Below, piece by piece: positions 52,604 through 61,876 of a stretch of 64,000 nt of DNA. The stretch spans positions 1 to 64,000 of the forward strand of contig JBCDKJ010000011.1 in assembly GCA_038746745.1 (NCBI GenBank), given 5' to 3'. The DNA comes from JANQIO01 sp038746745. Its GTDB lineage: Bacteria; Pseudomonadota; Gammaproteobacteria; Pseudomonadales; Halieaceae. Below the pieces are notes generated by a model. The model did no database searches and had not been told where the DNA came from. It saw only the letters and a list, made by a program, of their open reading frames with translations. A program made the position numbers and the translations under genes. Each line of letters opens with the position of its first letter. The first letter of the stretch is position 1.

Positions 52604-53830
52604 ATGAAGATCACAATAGCGGGTGGCGGCATGGTGGGTGTGAGCCTTGCACTCGCGCTAAGGCAAAAGCTTCCGGCGTGCGACGTGCTGTTGATAGAAG
52701 CTTTTGCCTTGCCACAGATACCGCTAGCGTCACGTAGTTATACCCCCTCTTTTGACGCTCGCTCTACGGCTTTGTCTTATGGCAGCGCGTTGATTTATCA
52801 GGATTACGGCACCTGGGACGCTATAGCGCAGCACGCGCAGCCTATTCACAGTATCCACGTCTCTGAGCAGGGCCGGTTTGGCAGCACCCTGATGCACGCT
52901 GCGGACTACCAATGGCCTGCTCTGGGCTATGTTGTTGAAAATGCCTGGCTTGGCCAGTCGCTGCTGTCTGCTCTTGCAGATGCTGGCATTCAGACGCGCA
53001 GTCCTGCGACTGTGACCGCGGCTACGCCAGGCACTCCGGTAAGCCTCACCCTGGACAACGGCGATGTATTGGAGACAGATTTACTGGTGATTGCCGATGG
53101 GGCGCGCTCGGGTTTGCGAACCTCGCTGGGCATACATAGTCGGGAGCAGCGCTATGGTGAACACGCCATCATCGCCAACGTGGCCCATCGGCGGTCGCAT
53201 GAGGGGCGTGCCTTCGAGCGATTTACGCAGCACGGTCCGCTGGCGCTGCTGCCGCTTGTGGCGACTGCTGACGCCTGCCATCGCAGCGCTTTGGTTTGGA
53301 CACGACCACCGGCAGAAGTTGAAAAGCTGCTGGCAGCATCGCAGGCTGAATTCCTCGCCATGCTGCAGCGCCAATTTGGATACCGCGTGGGTCGTTTCAC
53401 GGAAGTCAGTGAGCGACACAGTTACCCGCTAGCTCTGGTTGAGTCGGAAGAGCAGGTGCGCAGCGGTATCGTGGTGATGGGCAATGCGGCGCATGCGCTG
53501 CACCCGGTAGCGGGGCAGGGTTTCAATCTGGCGCTGCGCGATGTGGCCTGTCTTGCCGACACGCTGTCTGGCGCAGTTGGCGGTGGTGAGTCTCCGGGCG
53601 ACTTGTCGGTACTACAGCGCTATCGCGAGCGTCAGGCCGGGGATCAGGCGCGCACAACGGCTTTCAGTGATCGTCTTCCTGGCCTTTTCATGCAGCGCAG
53701 TGCAGCGCTGGGTGCGCTGCGTAACGCAGGCCTGTTTGCGCTTGATGTCGCGCCTGCACTGAAAGAGACCTTTGTTCAACACACGGCGGGACTCGCAGCC
53801 AGCACGGATTACCGTAATGCGCGCCCCTGA
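52604..53830 (+). CDS. ubiH: 2-octaprenyl-6-methoxyphenol hydroxylase
   Basis: FAD monooxygenase of ubiquinone synthesis, 408 residues. GGGMVGVSLALAL near the N-terminus is the Rossmann FAD motif, DLLVIADGARSGLR near residue 163 is the second NAD(P)H/FAD motif, and GNAAHALHPVAGQGFNLALRD near 297 is the third. The start is ATG, 48 bases after the UPF0149 gene. It overlaps the following paralogue by 14 bases. Confidence 0.94.
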   Translation: MKITIAGGGMVGVSLALALRQKLPACDVLLIEAFALPQIPLASRSYTPSFDARSTALSYGSALIYQDYGTWDAIAQHAQPIHSIHVSEQGRFGSTLMHAADYQWPALGYVVENAWLGQSLLSALADAGIQTRSPATVTAATPGTPVSLTLDNGDVLETDLLVIADGARSGLRTSLGIHSREQRYGEHAIIANVAHRRSHEGRAFERFTQHGPLALLPLVATADACHRSALVWTRPPAEVEKLLAASQAEFLAMLQRQFGYRVGRFTEVSERHSYPLALVESEEQVRSGIVVMGNAAHALHPVAGQGFNLALRDVACLADTLSGAVGGGESPGDLSVLQRYRERQAGDQARTTAFSDRLPGLFMQRSAALGALRNAGLFALDVAPALKETFVQHTAGLAASTDYRNARP

Positions 53831-55037
53831 GTTTGACCTCATCATATTAGGGGGTGGTATTGCCGGTGCTGCGCTGGCGCGGGCAATGTCTGCAGCGGGT
53901 GATCTCACGCTTGCGCTGGTTGAGGCTCGAGAACTTGCAACCGGAGGCCCAGCGTACGCGGCAATGCAAAGTTGCAGCGATTTTGATACCCGCGTCAGTG
54001 CTATTACGCCAGCGTCGCAGAGGTTTCTCCAGCGCCTGCAGGCCTGGGATAGCATCGTTCACGCGCGGCTCTGCCCGTACGCACAGATGAAGGTGTGGGA
54101 TGCCGATGGCACCGGCGAGATTGCGTTTGACGCTGCCGAGGTGGACGCTCCCGTGCTGGGACATATCATTGAAAATCGGGTGATCAATGCGGCGCTGCTT
54201 CAGGGACTCGACCAGCGTCCTGGCATGTCCCTGATATCCCCTGAAAGACTGTCCGGCGTCGCAGTCGAAGACGGTTACGTAACAATCTCCCTTGAAAGTG
54301 GCGATCAGCTGCGGGCTGGGCTGCTGGTCGCCGCGGACGGCGCTCTATCGCGGGTCAGGCATTTGGCACAATTTCGCACCCGCGAGTGGGACTATGGTCA
54401 CAATGCCCTCGTTACTACCGTCGAAACCACTGAAGACCATCAGGGCACAGCGCTGCAGCGCTTTCTGCCGACCGGGCCCTTGGCTTTTCTGCCGCTGCCC
54501 GGATCCAATGGCCGGCACTTCAGCTCGGTCGTCTGGTCAGCGGAAACTGCGGTAGCGGAGCAGCTGGTAACGTTAGATGATGAAGGCTTCCAGGCAGCCC
54601 TGTGTGAGGCCATTGAGTATACGCTGGGCGAGGTGAAAGCCTGTTCACCGAGAGTGGCGTTCCCGCTTCGACAGCGGCATGCGGTGGAGTATGTGAAACC
54701 CGGCACTGCGCTGGTGGGCGATGCTGCGCATACGATTCACCCCCTGGCGGGCCAGGGCATCAACCTTGGTCTTTCGGATGTCGAGGCATTGGCCGACGTG
54801 ATTACGGCGGCGCACCAGCGAGGCGAGGCACTGGGAAGTCTCCCTGTCCTTAGGCGCTACCAGAGGCAGCGCAAAGGTGAAAATCTCGCCATGATGGCGG
54901 CTATGGACGGCTTCAAGCGACTGTTTGGCAATCGAGCGCCACCGCTGCGCTGGATTCGCAACCGTGGTATGACGTGGGTGGGGCGATCCGGCCCGCTCAA
55001 GCATCAGATCATGCGTCATGCGATGGGTTTAGGTTAA
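53817..55037 (+). CDS. ubiI: UbiH/UbiF/VisC/COQ6-family FAD hydroxylase (UbiI-like)
   Basis: A 406-residue paralogue of UbiH acting in ubiquinone ring hydroxylation. ILGGGIAGAALARAM forms the FAD motif near residue 9, LLVAADGALSRVRHLAQ the DG motif, and GDAAHTIHPLAGQGINLGLSD the C-terminal FAD loop. I take the ATG at 53817 (MRAPEFDLI); fifteen more codons are open upstream inside ubiH. Assignment to C5 hydroxylation (UbiI) follows from ubiH pairing; the exact position is not proven by sequence. Confidence 0.9.
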   Translation: MRAPEFDLIILGGGIAGAALARAMSAAGDLTLALVEARELATGGPAYAAMQSCSDFDTRVSAITPASQRFLQRLQAWDSIVHARLCPYAQMKVWDADGTGEIAFDAAEVDAPVLGHIIENRVINAALLQGLDQRPGMSLISPERLSGVAVEDGYVTISLESGDQLRAGLLVAADGALSRVRHLAQFRTREWDYGHNALVTTVETTEDHQGTALQRFLPTGPLAFLPLPGSNGRHFSSVVWSAETAVAEQLVTLDDEGFQAALCEAIEYTLGEVKACSPRVAFPLRQRHAVEYVKPGTALVGDAAHTIHPLAGQGINLGLSDVEALADVITAAHQRGEALGSLPVLRRYQRQRKGENLAMMAAMDGFKRLFGNRAPPLRWIRNRGMTWVGRSGPLKHQIMRHAMGLG

Positions 55038-55071
55038 CGCTTATCAGGGCATCGACATCTGACGCGACGCA

Positions 55072-55099
55072 TTGTTTTTGAGTTCCCGCAGGTTAGAAT
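55072..55099 (+). promoter_or_regulatory. Candidate sigma-70 promoter for gcvH
   Basis: TTGTTT (55072-55077), 16 bases, then TAGAAT (55094-55099), 37 bases before the gcvH ATG. A strong AGGAGG lies just before the start codon. I saw no glycine riboswitch in the 98-base gap. Confidence 0.45.
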
Positions 55100-55135
55100 G
55101 CCGCGAAACATGTCTTAAGCCATCAGGAGGGCTTC

Positions 55136-55528
55136 ATGAGCCACACCCCCGCTGAACTGAAGTATGCAAGCAGCCACGAGTGGGCTCGATTAGAAGAGGA
55201 TGGCACCGTCATCGTTGGCATTTCAGACCACGCCCAGGATTCACTGGGAGATGTTGTATTTGTTGAGCTGCCTGAAATTGGCGCCGAGCTGGCGGCGGGG
55301 GATGAAGCCGGGGTTGTGGAGTCTGTTAAGGCGGCATCGGATATTTACGCTCCGGTGGGTGGGGAGGTGGTTGCCGTCAATGAAGCGCTTGAAGACAGCC
55401 CTGAGACAGTCAACTCCGATCCCTACGCAGACGGCTGGTTCTTCAAACTGAAGGCCTCTGATACCAGCGAACTGGAGCAACTGCTTTCCGCCGACGCCTA
55501 CGACGCGCAGTGTGCCGAAGAATCCTGA
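55136..55528 (+). CDS. gcvH: Glycine cleavage system H protein
   Basis: Lipoyl carrier that shuttles the aminomethyl group between P and T proteins. The 130-residue protein carries the lipoylation lysine K65 in VESVKAASD and the family segments SHEWARLEEDGTVIVGISDHAQDSLGDVVFV-like core (positions 13-43) and NSDPYADGWFFKL near the C-terminus. gcvT and gcvP are not in this window. The following gene begins inside its 3' end. Confidence 0.96.
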   Translation: MSHTPAELKYASSHEWARLEEDGTVIVGISDHAQDSLGDVVFVELPEIGAELAAGDEAGVVESVKAASDIYAPVGGEVVAVNEALEDSPETVNSDPYADGWFFKLKASDTSELEQLLSADAYDAQCAEES

Positions 55529-56705
55529 GCTATGGCTTAAGCCGGGCGCGCAGCGACGTTTAAATCAGGGCCATGCCTGGATTTACAGTAACGAAATAGA
55601 TAGTAAGCGCTCACCTCTCACAAGTTTTACAGCAGGCGATATCGCCGACCTCGGTGGCGCGGGCGGTGATATGTTGGCAACAGTCTGCGTTGAACCCCAA
55701 TCCCTGATTTGCGCCAGGGTGCTCAGCTACAGCAGCGCCGAAACCCTGAATCTCGACTGGTTTTTAGCCAGGCTCGACCAGGCGCTGAGTTTGCGCCAGC
55801 GCTATTTTGACGCGCCCTTTTATCGCCTCTTATACGGCGACAGCGACGGAGTCTCTGGCGTTATCGCAGACCGTTTCGGTGACTATCTGGTGCTGCAGTT
55901 GAATACCGCTGGCGTGGAGCGTTATTGCCAGATATTCGTGGAGGGCCTGGTACAACGGCTGGCGCCGAAGGGAATTTTGCTGCGTGCAGATAGCCGTAGC
56001 CGCCGCGAGCAAGGCCTGGATGATCGCCTGGAAGTGGTCTTTGGCGACGTGCCTGATGTCGTGCCTGTGGAAGAGAATGGCGTGCAGTTTTGTGCTCCGC
56101 TGCACGGAGGTCAGAAAACCGGATGGTTTTACGATCATCGCGACAGCCGTGCACGTCTTGCCGCCTTGTGCCGAGGGAAACGCGTGCTCGATGTATACAG
56201 CTATATTGGCGGCTGGGGCGTGCAGGCTGCCGTGGCGGGAGCGAGCGAAGTCCACTGTGTCGATAATTCGGCACTCGCCCTGGACTATCTGCGTGAATCA
56301 GCTGTGCTGAATGACGTCGCTGCTAGCGTGCAATCCCACCAAGGGCGCGCGGACCATATCCTGCGCAGCATGGCTGACGCCGGTGAAGCCTTCGATGTCG
56401 TCGTACTGGACCCGCCAGCGTTTGTTCAGCGCAAGCGCGATTTGGCCAAAGGCCGCAAAGCTTATCAACGCATCAACGGGCTGGCGCTGGAGCTGTTAAA
56501 ACCCGGTGGCGTTCTCGTATCGGCGTCGTGTTCTATGCACATGGCGGAGTCAGACCTGAACGAAGCAGTCGCGCAGGCGGCGCGAAAACAAGACCGGCAG
56601 CTAAGGCAGACCTGGCGCGGCAGCCAGGGTGCTGACCACCCGGTGCACCCGGTAATTCCCGAAACCCGCTACCTCAAGGCACTGTTTTACGACGCTATGA
56701 TCTGA
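55512..56705 (+). CDS. rlmI: 23S rRNA (cytosine(1962)-C(5))-methyltransferase (RlmI type)
   Basis: A 397-residue enzyme with an N-terminal PUA-type domain (about 1-75; LKPGAQRRLNQGHAWIYSNEI), a linker domain and a class I methyltransferase. The GRRYDLV-like RVLDVYSYIGGWGVQAA SAM motif is near residue 225, and VVLDPPAF near 300 precedes the SCSMHM motif. The start is GTG at 55512, overlapping gcvH by 17 bases. It converges on the HAD hydrolase gene, overlapping by 11 bases. Confidence 0.93.
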   Translation: MPKNPELWLKPGAQRRLNQGHAWIYSNEIDSKRSPLTSFTAGDIADLGGAGGDMLATVCVEPQSLICARVLSYSSAETLNLDWFLARLDQALSLRQRYFDAPFYRLLYGDSDGVSGVIADRFGDYLVLQLNTAGVERYCQIFVEGLVQRLAPKGILLRADSRSRREQGLDDRLEVVFGDVPDVVPVEENGVQFCAPLHGGQKTGWFYDHRDSRARLAALCRGKRVLDVYSYIGGWGVQAAVAGASEVHCVDNSALALDYLRESAVLNDVAASVQSHQGRADHILRSMADAGEAFDVVVLDPPAFVQRKRDLAKGRKAYQRINGLALELLKPGGVLVSASCSMHMAESDLNEAVAQAARKQDRQLRQTWRGSQGADHPVHPVIPETRYLKALFYDAMI

Positions 56706-57351
56706 GGCTGATAACCTCCCAGCCCATGGCTTTTGCATGCCTTTCCAGGCGGGCGTCTGGATCTACTGCCACCGCATGCTCCGCCGCTTCCAATAGCGGT
56801 ATGTCGTTAAAGGAATCGGAGTAGGCCCAGCTCCCATCCAGCGTGAGGTGGTTAGCATCAAGCCATTCTCGCAGACGCAGGACTTTGCCTTCGGCATAGG
56901 TGGGAATCCCCTCGGGCGCGCCGGTGTAGCGCCCCGCATCAATCTCAACATCGCAGGCCAGTAATTCAGTAACCCCAAGCTCACGCGCGATGGGTGCAGC
57001 TATGAACCTGTTGGTGGCGGTGATGATCAGGAGATCATCACCCGCCTTGCGATGGCGCTGAACCAGCGCGGCAGCTTTTGGCAGCATCATCGCTGCAATT
57101 TTTTCCTGCATAAATTGTCGATGCCAATTGTCGGCCTCGGCCAGGGTCATGCCAGCTATCGGTGCCAGGGCGTGTCTCAGATAGGCATCTATGTCCAGTC
57201 GCCCGTCCTGGTAATCGGCGTAAAAGGCATCATTGGCGCGGCTGAAAACGTCCGCATCCACCAGGTTTTTCTCGCAGGCAAACTGGCCCCAGGCGTGGTC
57301 GCTGTCGCCGCCCAGCAGCGTATTATCGAGGTCGAATATGGCGAGAGGCAT
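56695..57351 (-). CDS. HAD-IB family hydrolase (SerB-like phosphatase)
   Basis: A 218-residue HAD phosphatase. The nucleophile Asp7 and general acid Asp9 are in FDLDNTLL, motif II is IITATN near residue 118 and motif III/IV YSDSFNDIPLL near 182. This arrangement (DxDxT, cap with LVDADVF and WHRQFM) matches the subfamily that includes phosphoserine phosphatase-like and CicA proteins. I start at ATG 57351, where MPLAIFDLDNT begins; 24 codons are open upstream. Substrate unknown. It is divergent from rppH, as in Pseudomonas. Confidence 0.88.
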   Translation of the reverse strand: MPLAIFDLDNTLLGGDSDHAWGQFACEKNLVDADVFSRANDAFYADYQDGRLDIDAYLRHALAPIAGMTLAEADNWHRQFMQEKIAAMMLPKAAALVQRHRKAGDDLLIITATNRFIAAPIARELGVTELLACDVEIDAGRYTGAPEGIPTYAEGKVLRLREWLDANHLTLDGSWAYSDSFNDIPLLEAAEHAVAVDPDARLERHAKAMGWEVISLRS

Positions 57352-57473
57352 TGGCTGTTCCAGCGGTGTGTTGCAATAACGGCGCGCCAGCATAGTCTGT
57401 GGACGGCAAATTGTCGCGCCCAAGCGAATTGTGGAACAATGATCGGCCGCTTTGCATTTGGACCACAGAGACA

Positions 57474-57968
57474 GTGATAGACGCAGACGGCTTCCGCCCC
57501 AACGTTGGCATTATTATCGCCAACGATAATGGCCGCGTGCTGTGGGCCAGACGGGTTGGTCAGGATGCCTGGCAGTTTCCCCAGGGCGGCATTGCCCAGG
57601 GCGAATCACCGGAAGACGCCTTGTTCCGGGAGTTGCATGAAGAAGTGGGCCTGGGTCCAGAGGCCGTGAAAGTTGTTGCCAGCACTCGCGGCTGGCTGAG
57701 ATATCGGCTGCCGAAGCGCTATCTGCGCAAAGGTCAAAAGCCGCTGTGTATCGGTCAGAAGCAGAAGTGGTTTTTACTGCATTTATTGGCAGAAGACGCA
57801 GCAGTGCAGGTTGATCAGCACCAGAAGCCGGAGTTCGATCAGTGGCAGTGGGTCAGCTACTGGTACCCCCTTAGCCAGGTTATCTCCTTCAAACGCGAGG
57901 TCTATCGAAGCGCGCTCAAAGAGCTGGCAGCGCCCTGTGGGCGCCTTGCCAACGGGGGTGCTCGCTAA
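57474..57968 (+). CDS. rppH: RNA pyrophosphohydrolase RppH
   Basis: Removes pyrophosphate from the 5' end of mRNAs and so triggers RNase E-dependent decay. The 164-residue protein begins with GTG at 57474, giving MIDADGFRPNVGIII as in E. coli, and carries the Nudix box at residues 38-60 (GG...GES...FRELHEEVGL). The frame is open 25 codons further upstream without similarity. It is directly followed by ptsP with no gap, the conserved rppH-ptsP pair. Confidence 0.95.
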   Translation: MIDADGFRPNVGIIIANDNGRVLWARRVGQDAWQFPQGGIAQGESPEDALFRELHEEVGLGPEAVKVVASTRGWLRYRLPKRYLRKGQKPLCIGQKQKWFLLHLLAEDAAVQVDQHQKPEFDQWQWVSYWYPLSQVISFKREVYRSALKELAAPCGRLANGGAR

Positions 57969-60236
57969 GTGCTTGAAATGCTGCGTGCTATTGTCCAGCA
58001 GGTCAATACAGCGACTGATCTGGATGATGCACTGCGAATCATCGTGCGCCGGGTGCGCGATGCTATGGGCACTGAAGTGTGCACCGTGTATATGTGCGAT
58101 CCGAAGACCGATCGCTTTATTCTCCGAGCAACGGAAGGTCTCAACAAATCGGAAATCGGCAAGGCCAGTCTGGCGCCTGGCGAGGGCCTGGTTGGGCAGG
58201 TGGCCGAGCGGGAAGAGCCGATTAATCTCGAAGATGCCACTGCACACCCCAGCTTTCACCTGATACCCGGGATCGGCGAAGAGCGTTTTAGCACTTTTCT
58301 CGGCGTTCCTATTATTCACCAGCGTGAAGTGCTGGGCGTATTGGTAGTGCAACAAGCTGAACGGCGCCGCTTCGATGAAAGTGAGGAAGCCTTCCTGGTG
58401 ACCATGTCTGCGCAATTGGCTGGCGTGATTGCCCATGCGCTTGTGACCGGCTCCGTGCAACTCGGCGGCGAGGGCAGCGATGCTGCAGTTATCCGCGGTG
58501 TACCGGGAGCGCCCGGAATTGCGATCGGGCGTGCGGTGATCGTTTCGCCTGAAGCAGATCTATACGCCGTGCCGCAGCGCGAGGCCGCGGATCGGAAAGC
58601 GGAGCTGCGCGCTTTCAAGCAGGCATTGCAGGCGGTGCGTCAGGATATTGAAGGTGTGGCAGAGCAGCTCAGCACTCAGCTGAACCCGGAAGATCACGCG
58701 CTTTTTGACGTATATCTGCGAATACTGGATGACGCCACTATTGGCACGGAGGTCGCCAGGCGCATTAAAGCTGGCCAGTGGGCTCAAGGGGCGCTCAGTG
58801 AAGTGATGTTGTCGCATATCCAGCACTTTGAGCGGATGGAGCAAAGCTATCTGCGAGAGCGCGCGGTAGATGTGAAAGACCTGGGTACGCGAGTACTTGC
58901 TTATCTGCAGGCGTCTGAGCAGAGCGTGCAGCGCTTTCCCGCCAAGACTATTTTGGTCGGAGAGGAACTCACCGCTTCAGTGCTCGGAGAAATTCCGCGG
59001 GAAAATCTGGTGGGCATTATTTCGGTGCGAGGTTCCGGCAATTCACATGTGGCGATTCTGGCGCGAGCCATGGGTGTTCCTACGGTGATGGGGGCCGTGG
59101 ACCTGCCCTACACCCGACTGCAGGACCAGGAACTCATCATCGATGGCTATAACGGTGAGGTGCACCTCAATCCTTCCAGTGATTTTCGTATCCGCTTTGA
59201 GAGTCTTTTGGCTGAGGACGAGGCCGTATCTCAGGGTCTGGAGGCGCTGCGCGAGTTGCCCTGCGAAACTCAGGACAAAGTGCGCTTGCCGCTGTGGGTC
59301 AATACCGGGCTCATGGCTGATGTATCGCGTTCCCTGGAGCAGGGTGCTGAAGGCGTTGGCCTGTATCGCACTGAGGTCCCCTTTCTACTGCGGGAGCGAT
59401 TTCCCAGTGAGGAAGAACAGCGACAGATTTACCGCAGCCAGTTGGAAGCTTTCTCACCTCGCCCAGTGACCATGAGGACGCTGGATATCGGCGGTGACAA
59501 GGCGCTGCCGTATTTCCCGATCGAAGAAGACAATCCCTTTCTGGGGTGGCGCGGTATTCGCGTCACGCTGGATCATCCGGAAATCTTCCTGGTGCAAACC
59601 CGTGCCATGCTCAAAGCCAGTGCCGGGCTGAATAATCTGCGCATCATGCTGCCTATGATCACTAACGTGAGTGAACTGGATGAAGCGCTGGAGTTTATCC
59701 ACCGTGCACACCGCGAGCTGCTGGAGGAAGGAGAAGAGATTGATCTGCCGCCAGTGGGCGTGATGGTGGAAGTGCCCGCAGCGGTTTACCAAGCCAGGGC
59801 ATTGGCACAGCGCGTCGACTTTCTGTCGGTGGGTTCTAACGACCTGACGCAGTATCTGCTGGCTGTCGATCGCAACAATGCGCGGGTGGCTGACCTGTAT
59901 CACAGCTTTCACCCCGCCGTACTCCAGGCATTGGCAGACGTCGCCGCAGCCGGTCGCGACGAAGGCACCCAGGTCAGCATTTGTGGCGAGTTAGCCGGTG
60001 ACCCGGGCGCTGCTGTGCTGCTGTTGGCAATGGGTTACAGCGTGCTGTCCATGAATGCGACCAACCTGACGCGGGTGAAGCGCGCGGTTCGGAGCATTGC
60101 GCTACCCGATGCGGAGGCGCTGTTAAATGATGTGATGGCCCTGGACAGTGCTGAAGCCGTTCAACAGCGCCTGGAAGAGTTCCTGCTGTCCCAGGGATTG
60201 TCGGTCTTTATTCATGCCCGCCTAGGCGAAAACTGA
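57969..60236 (+). CDS. ptsP: Phosphoenolpyruvate-protein phosphotransferase PtsP (EI-Ntr)
   Basis: First component of the nitrogen PTS, phosphorylating the NPr carrier from PEP. The 755-residue protein has an N-terminal GAF domain (about 1-160), a linker, the phosphohistidine domain with active His360 in SVRGSGNSH, and the PEP-binding barrel (VGLYRTEVPFLLRER, SVGSNDLTQYLLAVDRNN, then VSICGELAGDP with the catalytic Cys). The start is GTG immediately after the rppH stop. Its end overlaps the convergent NRDE gene by 29 bases. Confidence 0.97.
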   Translation: MLEMLRAIVQQVNTATDLDDALRIIVRRVRDAMGTEVCTVYMCDPKTDRFILRATEGLNKSEIGKASLAPGEGLVGQVAEREEPINLEDATAHPSFHLIPGIGEERFSTFLGVPIIHQREVLGVLVVQQAERRRFDESEEAFLVTMSAQLAGVIAHALVTGSVQLGGEGSDAAVIRGVPGAPGIAIGRAVIVSPEADLYAVPQREAADRKAELRAFKQALQAVRQDIEGVAEQLSTQLNPEDHALFDVYLRILDDATIGTEVARRIKAGQWAQGALSEVMLSHIQHFERMEQSYLRERAVDVKDLGTRVLAYLQASEQSVQRFPAKTILVGEELTASVLGEIPRENLVGIISVRGSGNSHVAILARAMGVPTVMGAVDLPYTRLQDQELIIDGYNGEVHLNPSSDFRIRFESLLAEDEAVSQGLEALRELPCETQDKVRLPLWVNTGLMADVSRSLEQGAEGVGLYRTEVPFLLRERFPSEEEQRQIYRSQLEAFSPRPVTMRTLDIGGDKALPYFPIEEDNPFLGWRGIRVTLDHPEIFLVQTRAMLKASAGLNNLRIMLPMITNVSELDEALEFIHRAHRELLEEGEEIDLPPVGVMVEVPAAVYQARALAQRVDFLSVGSNDLTQYLLAVDRNNARVADLYHSFHPAVLQALADVAAAGRDEGTQVSICGELAGDPGAAVLLLAMGYSVLSMNATNLTRVKRAVRSIALPDAEALLNDVMALDSAEAVQQRLEEFLLSQGLSVFIHARLGEN

Positions 60237-60978
60237 AGTCACCAACGCCTGCAGGTAACCCCCCTTCTGCAAATCGCTGCTCCCGCATCCGCACTTCGCC
60301 CTGAGTACTAATGCTCAAGGTGGTAGTCGCCCGGGTACCATAGCCGGGCACATTGCTAAACGCGGACGAGAGAGCACGCTCCTGCTCCAGTCCAACGCCG
60401 GTGTCAGGTAACTGCTGGTCTGGTGCCGGATGCGGGTCGCTCAGCGTTGCTGCCATTGCCTCGTGATCCAGGGTTTCCTGCAGCAATCGCGATAGGCTCT
60501 CCCGGGCGAGGCGTTGCTTGGGCCAGTTGGAGTCCAGCAAGCCATTACTAAGGCTGTAGACACCGGGCATCAGTGTGCGTACTTGTTTTTCGATATTCGA
60601 GAAGTAGGCCACCTCGCCGACGTTGCCCACTAACAAGTTGAATCCCGCATACTGATGCGCCTCGGCGGCAAGGTCGGCCAGATACTGAGTGGGTGTGGCT
60701 GTTCCGATCAGAAAGTCCAGCGTCAACATACCCCGAGAGCGCGGATTGGCGGGCGTGTCGGGCGGATTGCGGTGGTTGGTGATCGCCGCGAAACGTCCGT
60801 CGCGAGTAATGCCAAGCCAGGTGCCTCCAGCGATCAGGTCGCGACCTGCCAGTAGCTGCGGGTACTGCTCCCAGAAAGTGGCCTCTGCTGTAGGACGCGC
60901 GTGATATTCATCGCGGTTGGCAACGACCAGAAGCGGATAATCGGCGTGAGTTTGAATGGCGAGGCTGATCAGGCACAT
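60208..60978 (-). CDS. NRDE (TANGO2) family protein
   Basis: A 256-residue cytoplasmic protein. MCLISLA places a conserved Cys at position 2, as in N-terminal nucleophile-like TANGO2 proteins, NRDE is at residues 21-24, and GGTWLGITRDGRFAAITNHR follows. I start at the ATG at 60978, giving this Cys2; 23 upstream codons are open but not family-like. TANGO2 homologues have been tied to heme or lipid handling; no enzymatic role is firm. It is divergent from lgt. Confidence 0.92.
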   Translation of the reverse strand: MCLISLAIQTHADYPLLVVANRDEYHARPTAEATFWEQYPQLLAGRDLIAGGTWLGITRDGRFAAITNHRNPPDTPANPRSRGMLTLDFLIGTATPTQYLADLAAEAHQYAGFNLLVGNVGEVAYFSNIEKQVRTLMPGVYSLSNGLLDSNWPKQRLARESLSRLLQETLDHEAMAATLSDPHPAPDQQLPDTGVGLEQERALSSAFSNVPGYGTRATTTLSISTQGEVRMREQRFAEGGLPAGVGDFSFRLGGHE

Positions 60979-61045
60979 GTGGTTTGTCAAAGCCGCTGGC
61001 GGTGGTCGATAATACCGCGCCCTTCCCCATGGACAACGCCGCTGC

Positions 61046-61864
61046 ATGCTGCCCTACCCTGAGATCGATCCGGTTGCTGTTGCTATCGGCCCGTTGAAGG
61101 TCCACTGGTATGGTCTTGCCTACCTCGCAGGTTTACTGTTCGCAGGCTGGTTGGCAGCGCGGCGCGCTGCCGCACCGGGTGCGGTGCTGAAGCGCGCGCA
61201 GGTCGAAGATATGATTTTCTATTCGGCGCTGGGCGTGGTTCTGGGTGGACGCCTCGGCTACATCTTCTTCTACGGGCTGGGCCGGCTGGTGGAAGATCCT
61301 CTCTGGGCCCTGCGAGTCTGGGAAGGGGGTATGTCTTTCCACGGTGGTATGTTGGGCGTGATTCTGGCGAATTGGTTTTACGCGCGCAGTATTGGGGTGA
61401 ATTACGCTGATCTATTGGATTTTGTCGCGCCGCTGGTACCGGTGGGACTGGGGCTTGGCCGCTTGGGCAACTTTATCGGCCAGGAGCTCTGGGGCCGGGC
61501 CACCAGCCCTGACTTTCCTCTCGCCATGATCTTTCCGCGTGACCCGCTGGCGCTGCCGCGGCATCCCAGCCAGCTCTATCAGGCGACTCTGGAGGGGCTG
61601 ATCCTGTTTCTGCTGTTGTACTTCTATTCGCGCAAACCAAGGCCGCGGCTCGCCGTGGGTGGTGTGTTTATGTTGGGTTACGGCTGCGCCAGGTTTGCGG
61701 TCGAGTTTGCACGCGAGCCAGATGCCCACCTGAGCAATTTGCTGTTTGGCTGGATGACGCGAGGCCAACTGCTGTGTCTGCCCATGATAGCCTTCGGTCT
61801 GTTTCTTCTTTACAACGCCTACGGAGCCCGCCGCAACGTGTTCGGTGAGCGCCAGCCAGCCTGA
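61046..61864 (+). CDS. lgt: Prolipoprotein diacylglyceryl transferase
   Basis: Inner-membrane enzyme that transfers diacylglycerol to the lipobox cysteine of prolipoproteins. The 272-residue protein has about seven hydrophobic segments, WYGLAYLAG near residue 21, GGRLGY near 67, EGGMSFHGGMLG near 93 and the Lgt signature GRLGNFIGQE at 138-147. It lies 12 bases before thyA, the conserved lgt-thyA-folA order. Confidence 0.96.
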   Translation: MLPYPEIDPVAVAIGPLKVHWYGLAYLAGLLFAGWLAARRAAAPGAVLKRAQVEDMIFYSALGVVLGGRLGYIFFYGLGRLVEDPLWALRVWEGGMSFHGGMLGVILANWFYARSIGVNYADLLDFVAPLVPVGLGLGRLGNFIGQELWGRATSPDFPLAMIFPRDPLALPRHPSQLYQATLEGLILFLLLYFYSRKPRPRLAVGGVFMLGYGCARFAVEFAREPDAHLSNLLFGWMTRGQLLCLPMIAFGLFLLYNAYGARRNVFGERQPA

Positions 61865-61876
61865 ACCGGATTTCGC

